A stretch of DNA of 64,000 bases from Yoonia sp. (GTDB lineage Bacteria; Pseudomonadota; Alphaproteobacteria; Rhodobacterales; Rhodobacteraceae). The notes under the pieces are model-generated. The model did no database searches and was not told the DNA's origin. It saw only the letters and a program-made list of their open reading frames with translations. Position 1 is the first letter of the stretch; every line of letters begins with the position of its first letter. The stretch is taken from contig NZ_JAGYJK010000010.1 in assembly GCF_018402175.1 (NCBI RefSeq), positions 1-64,000 on the forward strand, in the 5' to 3' direction. The translations under genes were made by a program, and so were the position numbers. This document shows positions 45,770 through 55,043 of the stretch, one piece after another.

Positions 45770-47428
45770 TCACGCCGCGATGCCGATCTTGTAGATATGC
45801 GGCAGGTAGGCGATGTTCATGTCCCAGCCGACGAAACCGGGCTTGGCATGCCGATAGATCGTGCGCCAATAGGGCTGCAGCGTCACACCTTCGTCGGTCA
45901 TGATTTCCTGCAAACGCTGCATCACGACACGGCGGCTGTCGGCATCGGGGATCGCGTTCGCCTCGGCCAGCAGAGCATCGAATTCAGCGTTGGAAAAGCC
46001 GCTTTCGTTCCAGGCTTCGCCCGACCGGTAAGCCAGCCCCAAGGTCTGCGTGTCGATGGGCCGGTGGTTCCAGTCGGTCGAGGAAAACGGATATTCCGTC
46101 CAGTCGTTCCAGAACGTCGCACCCGGAATGACCGTGCGCTTGACGTTGAAACCCGCGTCGCGCAGCTGGGCGGCCACGGCATCGGTGGTGTTCTTGCGCC
46201 AGTCATCGTCGATGGAAATCAGGTCCATCTCGAAATCGGCCATACCGGCCTCTTGCAGCAGTTCCAGCGCGCGGGCAGGATCATGCGGCATGGCCGGCAC
46301 ATCGGCCCAGGCGGGGTGCATCGGGCCCACATGCTGGTTGCGCGCGACTTCACCGCGACCGGCATAGCCCAGTTCCAGACAGACCGCGCTGTCAACCGCC
46401 ATGGCAATGGCTTGGCGGACGCGCTTGTCAGCATAGGGGCGCATCCCGTCAATTTCGGCGCGCTGGTTTGGGCGGATGCAGATCGTCGAGGACGACGCGA
46501 CCGAGGATTCCTCGAACCCGATGCTGTTGAAGATCTCGACGAAATCACCGACGGTTTCATAGATGATATCCACCTCGTCAGCCGCTGCTGCTGCGACCCA
46601 AGCCGATGGGTCGGTGCCGTAATCGATATATTCGATCCGGTCGAGATAGGCGCCCTTGCCTGCGGCATATCCCCACCAATCGTGGTTTTCATTGCGCACC
46701 AGCGTGGCCTTGATTCCGACTTCGACGGTTTCGGGCAGGTACGGCCCGGTACCAAGAGGATTTTCCAGCATCGTATCGGGGTTGAAACCGGCTGGCGTGA
46801 TCGCGGCCGGATAATCCGACATGCCCGCGATCAGCGTGATATCGGGGGCGGGCAGGTTCAGCTGTATGGTGTGATCGTCGATCACCTCGATCGCGCCGTC
46901 CAGCGCCTGACCGGTTTCGGTGTCGATGATCGCGGAAAAACGCGCGGCCATGGAATTGCCTTCGACGGTGGTATCGCACCAGCCGGCGATATTGCGCGCC
47001 ACATCCTGTGCGGTGAATGGCGTGCCGTCATTCCATGTCACGCCTTGCCGGACGTTCAGCACATAAACAGTGGCATTGTCATTCACATCCCAGCTTTCCA
47101 GCAGCATCGGCAGGAAGGTGCCGTCATTGTTGTATTCCACAAGATATTCGAGCCAGCCCGCCGTCACATAGGTGATCTGCGGCCAGTCAAAGGCGCGCGG
47201 GTCCTTGACGGCGCGGACTTCCATCTGCATCCGCACGGTGCCGCCTTGCTGCATATGAGCGCCAGCGCGGGCAGGGGCCGCCAGCCCCAACAGGCCATAG
47301 GCAGCAGTGACGCTGACGCCAAGGGCGGTGGTGCGGGCCATGAATTCACGGCGGCTGAGCTTGCCTGCCTTTGCGTCCCGGGCGTATTGCAAAGCGATTG
47401 GATGCGGCGATTGATCGTGCTTGGTCAT
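45770..47428 (-). CDS. Oligopeptide-type ABC transporter substrate-binding protein
   Basis: 552-residue family-5 extracellular solute-binding protein. It carries a twin-arginine-like signal (KLSRREFMARTTALG ... PARAGAH) preceded by an unusually long ~23-residue cytoplasmic stretch. The family pattern LLESWDVNDNATVYVLNVRQGVTWNDG is clear. First gene of the operon. The ligand (peptide, glycoside or opine) is not readable. Confidence 0.9.
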   Translation of the reverse strand: MTKHDQSPHPIALQYARDAKAGKLSRREFMARTTALGVSVTAAYGLLGLAAPARAGAHMQQGGTVRMQMEVRAVKDPRAFDWPQITYVTAGWLEYLVEYNNDGTFLPMLLESWDVNDNATVYVLNVRQGVTWNDGTPFTAQDVARNIAGWCDTTVEGNSMAARFSAIIDTETGQALDGAIEVIDDHTIQLNLPAPDITLIAGMSDYPAAITPAGFNPDTMLENPLGTGPYLPETVEVGIKATLVRNENHDWWGYAAGKGAYLDRIEYIDYGTDPSAWVAAAAADEVDIIYETVGDFVEIFNSIGFEESSVASSSTICIRPNQRAEIDGMRPYADKRVRQAIAMAVDSAVCLELGYAGRGEVARNQHVGPMHPAWADVPAMPHDPARALELLQEAGMADFEMDLISIDDDWRKNTTDAVAAQLRDAGFNVKRTVIPGATFWNDWTEYPFSSTDWNHRPIDTQTLGLAYRSGEAWNESGFSNAEFDALLAEANAIPDADSRRVVMQRLQEIMTDEGVTLQPYWRTIYRHAKPGFVGWDMNIAYLPHIYKIGIAA

Positions 47429-47637
47429 GGGTCTCTCCCTGTAAAGGCGAACGTTATTTTATTGGCACCGGCATGGACCATGCCAGCTTTGTGCAAACCC
47501 CAATAAGGCGGGTTGACGCCATAGCGCCGCATTTGACCCCGCGCGTCAACAGTGGCGTGGCAAATAAATTGACAAAAGCGACAAAAATCAGTCACAAAAA
47601 CGACATTTGCCGCGTTTGACACTGCAGGATCAAGCTG

Positions 47638-48453
47638 TTAACGCGCCATGCTTCGTCCGTTGGCGCGCCGAAAATCTGTCGGCGTCTGCCCCGATTTTTC
47701 CTGAAAACTGCGCGTGAAATAGGCCGCGGAATGGAATCCCAGCATTTCTGCGATCTGATTGATCGGGGTTTGGGTGTCGCGCAACAGCACGCAAGCCTCG
47801 TAATGGATGCGGTCATGCAGCAAGGCCAGCGCTGATCGTCCGGCGATCTGTTGGCAACAGCGCGCCAGATGCGTGGGCGTCACCCCCAGTTCGGCGGCAT
47901 AGCTGCCAACCCCGCGATCAAGCTGGAAATCCCGCGCGATCAGCTGGGTATAGCGCGCCACCAGCTTGGCTGCGGCACTGTCGCGGCGGCTGTCATTGGG
48001 GGTCGCCACCTGCGCGCGCGCCTGCCTGTCGACAAAAATCGCCAGCAGCCCCAACCACAAGGCCGCGGCCCGCGGGTGTCCGGCCGGTTGCAGTTCCTTT
48101 TCGATCTGGTCGAAATATTGCGCCGCTTCTTTTTGCAGCCAGACATCCAGCAGCCGCAGATGCAGCGGCGCTGCTGGCCAGTCGGCGGTGTCGGGCAGGG
48201 TCAGGACCTGGCCATGCACGGTTGGGCCGACCTCGATGCCATACATGGTCTGCGGCGGCAGATAGATCAGGTTGTTGGGGCCATAACCATTGGTCAGGCC
48301 CGATACGGTCACGCGACCTTGCCCCTTGGTGATCAGGATCAGCCGCGCGGTCGGATGGCTGCGCAAGGCTTCGGTGCGCCAGCGCATCGCGGGGCCGGCA
48401 TGGGACAAAGACGTCAGCGCCAAGGCTGACGGAACGTTTTGCATCAAGCTCAT
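47638..48453 (-). CDS. AraC-family transcriptional regulator
   Basis: 271 residues: an N-terminal cupin-like sensor (~10-90) and a C-terminal double helix-turn-helix (VGSYAAELGVTPTHLARCCQQIAG and INQIAEMLGFHSAAYFTRSFQEKSGQTPTDFR). It lies directly upstream of the oligopeptide-type operon in the same direction, with a 209-base gap holding that operon's promoter, and is its likely activator. Confidence 0.9.
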   Translation of the reverse strand: MSLMQNVPSALALTSLSHAGPAMRWRTEALRSHPTARLILITKGQGRVTVSGLTNGYGPNNLIYLPPQTMYGIEVGPTVHGQVLTLPDTADWPAAPLHLRLLDVWLQKEAAQYFDQIEKELQPAGHPRAAALWLGLLAIFVDRQARAQVATPNDSRRDSAAAKLVARYTQLIARDFQLDRGVGSYAAELGVTPTHLARCCQQIAGRSALALLHDRIHYEACVLLRDTQTPINQIAEMLGFHSAAYFTRSFQEKSGQTPTDFRRANGRSMAR

Positions 48454-48515
48454 GAACCTTGCCTCAAGGTTGAGTGTTGCAACATATTGTCGCCAAATAG
48501 GGTGCCAATCAATCG

Positions 48516-49415
48516 TTAAAATTTACACAAATCAAACATTGCGAAAAAATCGGCATGATCCGCGCCGAAATGATGCCAAGCTTTGTGTCTTGCGCGGAAC
48601 CATGTGCGCTGGCGCTTGGCATATTGCCGTGACGCGATGATCGCGGCCTCGCGGGCCTGTGGCAATGTCATTGCCCCTTGCAGATGCGCGATCAACTCTG
48701 GCGCGCCGATGGCCTTGGCGGATTGATGCGCGGGGTCCCACTGCGCCAGCATGGCACGCGCCTCGTCCAGCGCGCCCATGTCCAGCATCGCATCGAACCG
48801 CTGCGCGATGCGGGCATCCAGCCAGTCCTTGGGCGCATCCAGCGTGATCGCGACCGTCCGGTCCAGCGCCAACAGCGGCGCAGGGGTCGCATCCTGCCAA
48901 TCGGCAAGGCTGCGCCCCGTGGCGCGCCACACCTCCCATGCGCGCTGCACCCGCATCCGGTTGTGCAGATCAATCCGGTCGCGGGTCGCACCATCCAGCG
49001 CCGCGATCAGTTCGGGCAGGCCGATCTGGTCAGCCTCGGCGCGGATCACGTCGGGTGTGGCGGGAATTTCGGCCAGACCGCAGGTCAGCGCGTGAAAATT
49101 CAACCCCGTGCCACCCACGATGATCGGGCGCAGCGCGCCTTGCAGCAATGGCGCCAGATCGCGCAGCCAATGGCCCACAGAATAGGGCGCATCAAACGGA
49201 ACATGGCCATAAAGCGCATGTGGCGCGCGCGCCAGATCATCGGCGGATGGCCGCGCGGTCAGCACCTGCCAGCCTGCGAAAACCTGCAAGGCATCGGCAT
49301 TGATGATGATCCCGCCTTGCTGCGCGGCAATCTGCAGCGCCAAGGCGGATTTGCCGGATGCAGTCGGCCCCGCGATCAACACGGGTGTATCGGGTGCGAT
49401 GGTGATCATCTGCAT
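48516..49415 (-). CDS. miaA: tRNA dimethylallyltransferase
   Basis: 299-residue enzyme that prenylates A37 of tRNAs reading UNN codons. P-loop [11 protein letters not shown], the DALQVF segment (DSxQ-type) and [10 protein letters not shown] are clear. Two ATGs lie six bases apart (49415 and 49409). The frame runs far upstream but overlaps pyrH antisense there. It is divergent from pyrH. Confidence 0.93.
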   Translation of the reverse strand: MQMITIAPDTPVLIAGPTASGKSALALQIAAQQGGIIINADALQVFAGWQVLTARPSADDLARAPHALYGHVPFDAPYSVGHWLRDLAPLLQGALRPIIVGGTGLNFHALTCGLAEIPATPDVIRAEADQIGLPELIAALDGATRDRIDLHNRMRVQRAWEVWRATGRSLADWQDATPAPLLALDRTVAITLDAPKDWLDARIAQRFDAMLDMGALDEARAMLAQWDPAHQSAKAIGAPELIAHLQGAMTLPQAREAAIIASRQYAKRQRTWFRARHKAWHHFGADHADFFAMFDLCKF

Positions 49416-49502
49416 CCTATACCGTCCTGACGCGACAAGCGCCATTGAACCCCGCCCCGTTTTGCGACATTTTGCGCCAAACCGGCGCGACAGGGGAATT
49501 GC

Positions 49503-50228
49503 ATGACCGATACACCGAAAACCACCTATAAACGCGTCATGCTGAAAATCTCGGGCGAGGCGCTGATGGGCGACACCGCCTTTGGCCTGCATCCGCCCAC
49601 CGTCCAGCGCATCGCGCGCGAAGTCAAATCCGTGCATGACCTTGGGGTTGAAATTTGCATGGTCATTGGCGGCGGCAATATCTTTCGCGGGCTGCAAGGC
49701 TCTGCGCAGGGGATGGAACGCACCACCGCCGATTACATGGGCATGATCGCCACGGTCATGAACGCGCTGGCCATGCAATCGGCGCTGGAGGAATTGGGCA
49801 TCCACACCCGCGTGATTTCGGCCATCACCATGAACGAGGTGGCCGAACCCTATATCCGCCGCCGCGCGGTGCGGCATCTGGAAAAGAAACGGGTGTGCAT
49901 CTTCGCCGCGGGCACCGGCAATCCCTATTTCACCACCGACACGGCGGCGACCCTGCGCGCCAATGAAATGAACTGCGAGGCGATTTTCAAAGGCACCAAG
50001 GTTGACGGCGTCTATGACAAGGACCCTGTCAAACATGCCGATGCGGTGCGTTACGATGTCGTCAGCTATGACGAAGTCCTGCAAAAGCATCTGGGCGTGA
50101 TGGATGCCAGCGCGATTGCACTGGCGCGTGACAACAACCTGCCGATCATCGTGTTTTCACTGGATGAACCGGGTGGTTTCAAGGGTATTCTGGCCGGCGA
50201 AGGCACCTATACCACCGTGCGTGATTAA
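49503..50228 (+). CDS. pyrH: UMP kinase
   Basis: 241-residue amino-acid-kinase-fold enzyme making [24 protein letters not shown] and the [12 protein letters not shown] block are conserved. First gene of the long envelope operon running to lpxB. Confidence 0.95.
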   Translation: MTDTPKTTYKRVMLKISGEALMGDTAFGLHPPTVQRIAREVKSVHDLGVEICMVIGGGNIFRGLQGSAQGMERTTADYMGMIATVMNALAMQSALEELGIHTRVISAITMNEVAEPYIRRRAVRHLEKKRVCIFAAGTGNPYFTTDTAATLRANEMNCEAIFKGTKVDGVYDKDPVKHADAVRYDVVSYDEVLQKHLGVMDASAIALARDNNLPIIVFSLDEPGGFKGILAGEGTYTTVRD

Positions 50229-50302
50229 CGGCTGTCTATACAATCGGGTGGCATTGGCTTAGACGGAAACAACGCCGCGCGTGACGAAGGAAGAACACGA
50301 CC

Positions 50303-50866
50303 ATGTCTGACGATTTTGAACTTGATACCGACGATCTGGCCCGCCGCATGGACGGGGCCATCGCCAATCTGCGGGTCGAACTGGCATCCCTGCGCACGGG
50401 GCGGGCGTCCGGGTCGATGCTGGAACCGATCATGGTCGATGCCTACGGATCGCCCACGCCGATCAATCAGGTTGGCACCGTCAACGTGCCCGAACCGCGG
50501 ATGGTCACGATCAACGTCTGGGACAAGGCTTTGGTCGGCAAGGTTGAAAAAGCCATTCGTGACAGCGGTTTGGGGATCAATCCTCAGCTGAATGGCACGA
50601 TCATCATGCTGCCGATCCCCGAATTGAACGAAGAACGCCGCCGCGAATTGACCAAGGTTGCAGGCAATTATGCCGAACAGGCCCGCGTTTCTATTCGCAA
50701 CCTGCGCCGCGATGGCATGGACCAGATCAAAAAGGCCAAGGCCGACGGTCTGTCCGAGGATGACCAGAAATTCTGGGAAACCACCGTGCAGGAAATCACC
50801 GACGCCCATACCAAACTGGTCGATGAAACGCTTGAAACCAAGCAAGCGGAAATCATGCAGGTCTGA
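50303..50866 (+). CDS. frr: Ribosome recycling factor
   Basis: 187 residues with the conserved N-terminal helix and LRTGRAS(G)[15 protein letters not shown] and the C-terminal three-helix bundle. It splits post-termination ribosomes with EF-G. It follows pyrH as in most bacteria. Confidence 0.95.
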   Translation: MSDDFELDTDDLARRMDGAIANLRVELASLRTGRASGSMLEPIMVDAYGSPTPINQVGTVNVPEPRMVTINVWDKALVGKVEKAIRDSGLGINPQLNGTIIMLPIPELNEERRRELTKVAGNYAEQARVSIRNLRRDGMDQIKKAKADGLSEDDQKFWETTVQEITDAHTKLVDETLETKQAEIMQV

Positions 50867-50888
50867 CGACCACGCAGAAGGGGCCGGA

Positions 50889-51620
50889 ATGCGCCAAGAC
50901 ATGGACCAGACCACCAAAACCGGCCCCGCGCATGTCGCGATCATCATGGATGGCAATGGCCGCTGGGCACAGCAACGCGGCCGGCCGCGCTTGTTTGGCC
51001 ATCACGCAGGCGCGCGCCGTGTGCGCGAGGTGTTGCAATCCTGCCCTGAACACGGGGTCAAATACCTGACCCTGTTCGCCTTTTCGACCGAGAACTGGAA
51101 ACGCACCCAGACCGAGGTTGCGGGCCTGATGCTGATGTTCCGCAAATATATCCAGCGCGAGGCGCGCGCGCTTGTCGAAAACGGCGTGCGCGTGCGGTTC
51201 ATCGGCGACAGGATCAGGCTGGACGACAAGCTGGTCAGCCTGATGGATGAACTGGAACTGCTGACCGCGGGCAATGACCTGATCCACCTGACCATCGCGC
51301 TGAATTACGGTGGCCGCGACGAGGTGACCCGCGCCGCCAAACGCCTTGCCTACGAGATCGAGATGGGCCGCCTGACCCATAAGGATGTCGATGCTGAAAC
51401 GCTGGCACGGTTTCTGGACACCCATGTCCTGCCTGACCCCGACCTTGTGATCCGCACCAGCGGCGAAGCGCGGATTTCCAATTTTCTGCTCTGGCAATCG
51501 GCCTATGCCGAATATGAATTCGTCGATACCCTTTGGCCCGATTTCACAGCGGCTGAATTCGGCCGGGTGCTGGCCAGATACGGGCAACGCGAACGCCGTT
51601 TCGGCGCTGTGCTGGCCTGA
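50889..51620 (+). CDS. uppS: Undecaprenyl pyrophosphate synthase
   Basis: 243-residue cis-prenyltransferase making the lipid carrier for peptidoglycan and O-antigen. Catalytic Asp lies in IIMDGNGRWA; FAFSTENWKR, LNYGGRDE and IRTSGEARISNFLLWQ are family motifs. ATG at 50889 with GGGGCCGGA before it; another ATG is four codons on. Confidence 0.94.
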   Translation: MRQDMDQTTKTGPAHVAIIMDGNGRWAQQRGRPRLFGHHAGARRVREVLQSCPEHGVKYLTLFAFSTENWKRTQTEVAGLMLMFRKYIQREARALVENGVRVRFIGDRIRLDDKLVSLMDELELLTAGNDLIHLTIALNYGGRDEVTRAAKRLAYEIEMGRLTHKDVDAETLARFLDTHVLPDPDLVIRTSGEARISNFLLWQSAYAEYEFVDTLWPDFTAAEFGRVLARYGQRERRFGAVLA

Positions 51621-51622
51621 AT

Positions 51623-52426
51623 ATGACCGGCCTGCCGCCAAATCCCACGAAATGGGACGATCTGAGCATCCGCATCGCATCCAGCGTGGCGATGACGGTG
51701 ATCGGCGCTGTCGGCGTGATTTTAGGCGATGTCTGGTTCCAGATGCTTGTCGTTTTCGTCAGCGCGGTGATGGTCTGGGAACTCTGGATGATGATCCGCC
51801 CGACCGAACCGACCAAGGGGATGCTGCTTGCCGCGCTTGTCGCGTCTGTCATGTCGGGGCAGCTGGCCTATGACAGCCAATGGGGGTTGTTGTTGTTTCT
51901 GGTTGCCCCGCTGATCGGTGCAACGCAATTGCGCACCGAGATCAAGACATTCTTTGTCTTCGCGCTGGGGATTCAGCTTGCGGGCTGGGGGCTGGTGCAT
52001 TTCCGCGCTGATTACGGCTTTACCTGGCTGTTGTGGCTGATGTCGGTGGTGATCGTGACCGATGTCTTTGGCTATTTCGCAGGCAAGGCCTTTGGCGGGC
52101 CGAAATTCTGGCCGCGTTATAGCCCCAAGAAAACATGGACCGGCACCGCAGCTGGCTGGATCGGCGCGGCGCTGGTTGGCGCGGTTTTCATGCTGTTCAC
52201 CGATGTCGGGCTGGTGATTGTGCCGATTTCCATGGCGCTGAGTTTCGCCGGACAAATGGGCGATATCGCCGAAAGTGCGTTGAAACGGCGGATGGGGGTC
52301 AAGGACAGCTCCACCCTGATCCCCGGCCATGGCGGCTTGTTCGACCGGTTCGATGCGCTGCTGGGCGGGGCCTTGTTCATGCTGCTGGTCGCTGATGTGT
52401 TCGACATCCCCGGAGTCGCGTTTTGA
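51623..52426 (+). CDS. cdsA: Phosphatidate cytidylyltransferase
   Basis: 267-residue integral membrane enzyme forming CDP-diacylglycerol. It carries the CDS signature: SALKRRMGVKDSS, then PGHGGLFDRFD. Starts two bases after uppS. Its stop overlaps the TTG start of dxr. Confidence 0.93.
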   Translation: MTGLPPNPTKWDDLSIRIASSVAMTVIGAVGVILGDVWFQMLVVFVSAVMVWELWMMIRPTEPTKGMLLAALVASVMSGQLAYDSQWGLLLFLVAPLIGATQLRTEIKTFFVFALGIQLAGWGLVHFRADYGFTWLLWLMSVVIVTDVFGYFAGKAFGGPKFWPRYSPKKTWTGTAAGWIGAALVGAVFMLFTDVGLVIVPISMALSFAGQMGDIAESALKRRMGVKDSSTLIPGHGGLFDRFDALLGGALFMLLVADVFDIPGVAF

Positions 52427-53593
52427 GGCGGATCACCCTGTTCGGCGCCACCGGATCGGTCGGGCAAAGCGCGGTCGATCTGATCGCGCGTGATCTTGAT
52501 GCCTATCAGGTTGTGGCCTTGACAGGTGGACGCAATATCGCGCGTTTAGCAAGCGATGCCATTGCCTTGCGCGCCGAACTTGCCGTGACCTGTCATGAGG
52601 AGTGCTATGCCGCGCTGAAAGATGCGCTGGCGGGTACCGGTATCGCCGTCGCCGCAGGTGACGCTGCGATCAAGGATGCCGCCACGCGCCCCGTCGATTG
52701 GGCGCTGTCGGCGATCATCGGATCGGCGGGGCTTGGTGCCGGGGATGACGGCGCTGGAGCATGGCACCACGCTGGCCTTGGCGAACAAGGAATCGCTTGT
52801 CACCGCAGGGCCTTTGCTGATGGCGCGCGCGCGCGCGGCAGGGGCCACGATCCTGCCCGTGGACAGCGAACATTCCGCCGTGTTTCAGGCGCTGGTGGGC
52901 GAGGATATGGCCGCCGTTGAACGCGTGATCATCACCGCCAGCGGTGGCGCATTCCGCGACTGGCCCAAGGACAGGCTGGCAAGCGCCACATTGGCGCAGG
53001 CGTCCAGTCATCCCAATTGGGACATGGGCCAGCGGATCACGATCGATTCCGCGTCCATGTTCAATAAAGCGATGGAACTGATTGAAACCAAAGAATTCTT
53101 TGGCGTCCCTTCCAGCATAATCGAAGTGCTGGTGCATCGCGAAAGCCTGATCCATGCGCTGGTGGGGTTCAACGATGGTGCCTTGATGGCCCATGTCGGC
53201 CCGCCTGATATGCGCCATGCCATCGGTTATGCGCTGCATTGGCCAGACCGGCGGCATTTGCCGGTCGAACGGCTTGACCTTGCGAAAATCGGATCGCTGA
53301 CGTTTGAGGCCCCCGACGAGGACCGCTATCCGGCTCTGGCGCTGGCGCGGCAGGTGATGGACACGGGCGGTCTGGCGGGGGCGGTGTTCAATGCGGCCAA
53401 GGAACGCGCGCTGGATGCGTTCATCGCAGGCCAAATCGGTTTTTTGCAGATGGCGGCGGTGGTTTCCGCCACGCTGGACAAAATGTCATCGGGCGGTGGG
53501 CTGCAAATCCGCGATATGTCCCTAGATGACGTGTTAGAGGCCGACAGGCTGGCCCGCATTTACGCGGGCGAAATCACGACACAGATAGGATGA
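52423..53593 (+). pseudogene. dxr: DXP reductoisomerase gene with a one-base frameshift
   Basis: Converts DXP to MEP, the committed isoprenoid step. A TTG start overlaps cdsA. The first frame has FGATGSVGQSAVDLI up to SAIIGSAGL; the second continues PGMTALEHGTTLALANKESLVTAG, the metal site VDSEHSAVFQ and the end at 53593. The break is at CTTGGTGCC (52732-52740), where one surplus G separates the frames. Removing it gives 389 residues of normal length. All catalytic parts are present, so a sequencing error is the simplest reading. Confidence 0.88.
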
Positions 53594-53597
53594 CGTT

Positions 53598-54932
53598 TTG
53601 GACCTGACGCAATTCATGCCGGTTTTCGGCAATTTCGCCTTTATGATTTTGGCGTTCGTCGTGGCCTTGTCGGTGATCGTGGCGATCCATGAATACGGGC
53701 ATTACATCGTGGCGCGTTGGTGCGGCATCCATGCGGATGTGTTCTCGCTCGGGTTCGGGCCGGTGATCTATCAGCGCACCGATGCGCGCGGCACGGTCTG
53801 GCAGGTCGCGGCCTTGCCCTTGGGCGGCTATGTCAAGTTTCTGGGCGATGCCAATGCCGCCAGCGTCGGGTCGGATGGCAGCGTGGACGCGGCCGATGCG
53901 CGTCGCACGATGGCGGGTGCGCCGCTCTGGGCACGCACGTTGACTGTGGCGGCCGGGCCTGTGTTCAATTTCATTCTGGCGATCGCGATCTTTACCGGAT
54001 CGATCATGTACCAAGGCCGCGTCGCGGACCCGTTCACCATCGGTGATATCCGGCCCTTGCCTGCGCAATTCCAGTCCGATCTGCGCGCAGGCGATGTCCT
54101 GCTGTCGGTCGAAGGCATTGTCTTTTCCGATCCCGAACGGCAGGTGCCGCTGCTTGATCTGCTGCCGGTGCAGGAACGGCTGACCTATCAGATCACGCGC
54201 GACGGGCGCAGCATGGCCGTTGAAGGGCCTTATCCGATGCCACCGCTGATTTCCGCACTGGCGCCACGGTCAGCGGCAGATAATGCGGGGCTGCGCATCG
54301 GCGATGTGATCACGGCGGTGGATGGTGATCCGATCTTTGGCTTTCCGCAATTGCAGGACAAGGTGATCAGCGCCCAAGGCGCGCCGCTGAACCTGACAAT
54401 CTGGCGGGGCGGGCAGGACCTGGACGTGACCCTGTCGCCGCGCATCACCGACGAGCCGCAGCCGGATGGCGGTTTCGCCCAAACCTACCGGATCGGGATT
54501 GTCGGTGATCTGATGTTCACCCCGCAGACTGAAACCGTGGGGCTGATCGCTGCGGGCAGGCTGGGTGCCGAAGGGTTGTGGAACACCGCCACCACGTCGC
54601 TGTCGGCCTTGCGCCATATCATCATCGGTCAGATTTCCACCTGCAACCTGTCGGGCCCCGTGGGGATCGCGGAAACCAGCGGGTCGATGGCGCGCCAAGG
54701 CACGCAAAGCTTCATCTGGTTCATCGGTGCTTTGTCGGCAGCGGTGGGGCTGATCAACCTGTTTCCGATCCCGGTGCTGGATGGCGGGCATCTGATGTTT
54801 TACGCCTACGAGGCTGTGACCCGCCGCAAGCCAAGCGACCGTGCGGTGCAGGTGTTCATGTTCATCGGTCTGGCGCTGATCCTGACGATGATGTCCTTTA
54901 CCATCCTGAACGATACGATCCTTTGCCGCTGA
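53598..54932 (+). CDS. rseP: Site-2 protease RseP/MmpA
   Basis: 444-residue intramembrane zinc protease. HEYGH lies in the first helix, two PDZ-like regions sit in the middle, and the third zinc ligand is in FPIPVLDGGHLMFY. Starts with TTG five bases after dxr. It processes anti-sigma factors or remnant signal peptides. Confidence 0.93.
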   Translation: MDLTQFMPVFGNFAFMILAFVVALSVIVAIHEYGHYIVARWCGIHADVFSLGFGPVIYQRTDARGTVWQVAALPLGGYVKFLGDANAASVGSDGSVDAADARRTMAGAPLWARTLTVAAGPVFNFILAIAIFTGSIMYQGRVADPFTIGDIRPLPAQFQSDLRAGDVLLSVEGIVFSDPERQVPLLDLLPVQERLTYQITRDGRSMAVEGPYPMPPLISALAPRSAADNAGLRIGDVITAVDGDPIFGFPQLQDKVISAQGAPLNLTIWRGGQDLDVTLSPRITDEPQPDGGFAQTYRIGIVGDLMFTPQTETVGLIAAGRLGAEGLWNTATTSLSALRHIIIGQISTCNLSGPVGIAETSGSMARQGTQSFIWFIGALSAAVGLINLFPIPVLDGGHLMFYAYEAVTRRKPSDRAVQVFMFIGLALILTMMSFTILNDTILCR

Positions 54933-55043
54933 CCGCGTGACGCCCACCGGCAAAGCGGCGCTTTGGCGGGCTTTGTCGTTTTGACATCGGGCTTTATTGC
55001 GGCTACTCCCTTGCCAAACGGGATGTCAGGACAGGCGGACGAA

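Noticed and set aside
45797..47506. 569-codon plus-strand frame opposite the solute-binding protein
   Set aside because: Antisense shadow; the minus-strand frame has clear family motifs and a signal sequence.
48516..50090. Extended miaA frame of 524 codons
   Set aside because: The part upstream of 49415 is antisense to pyrH; MiaA homology begins at the ATG at 49415.
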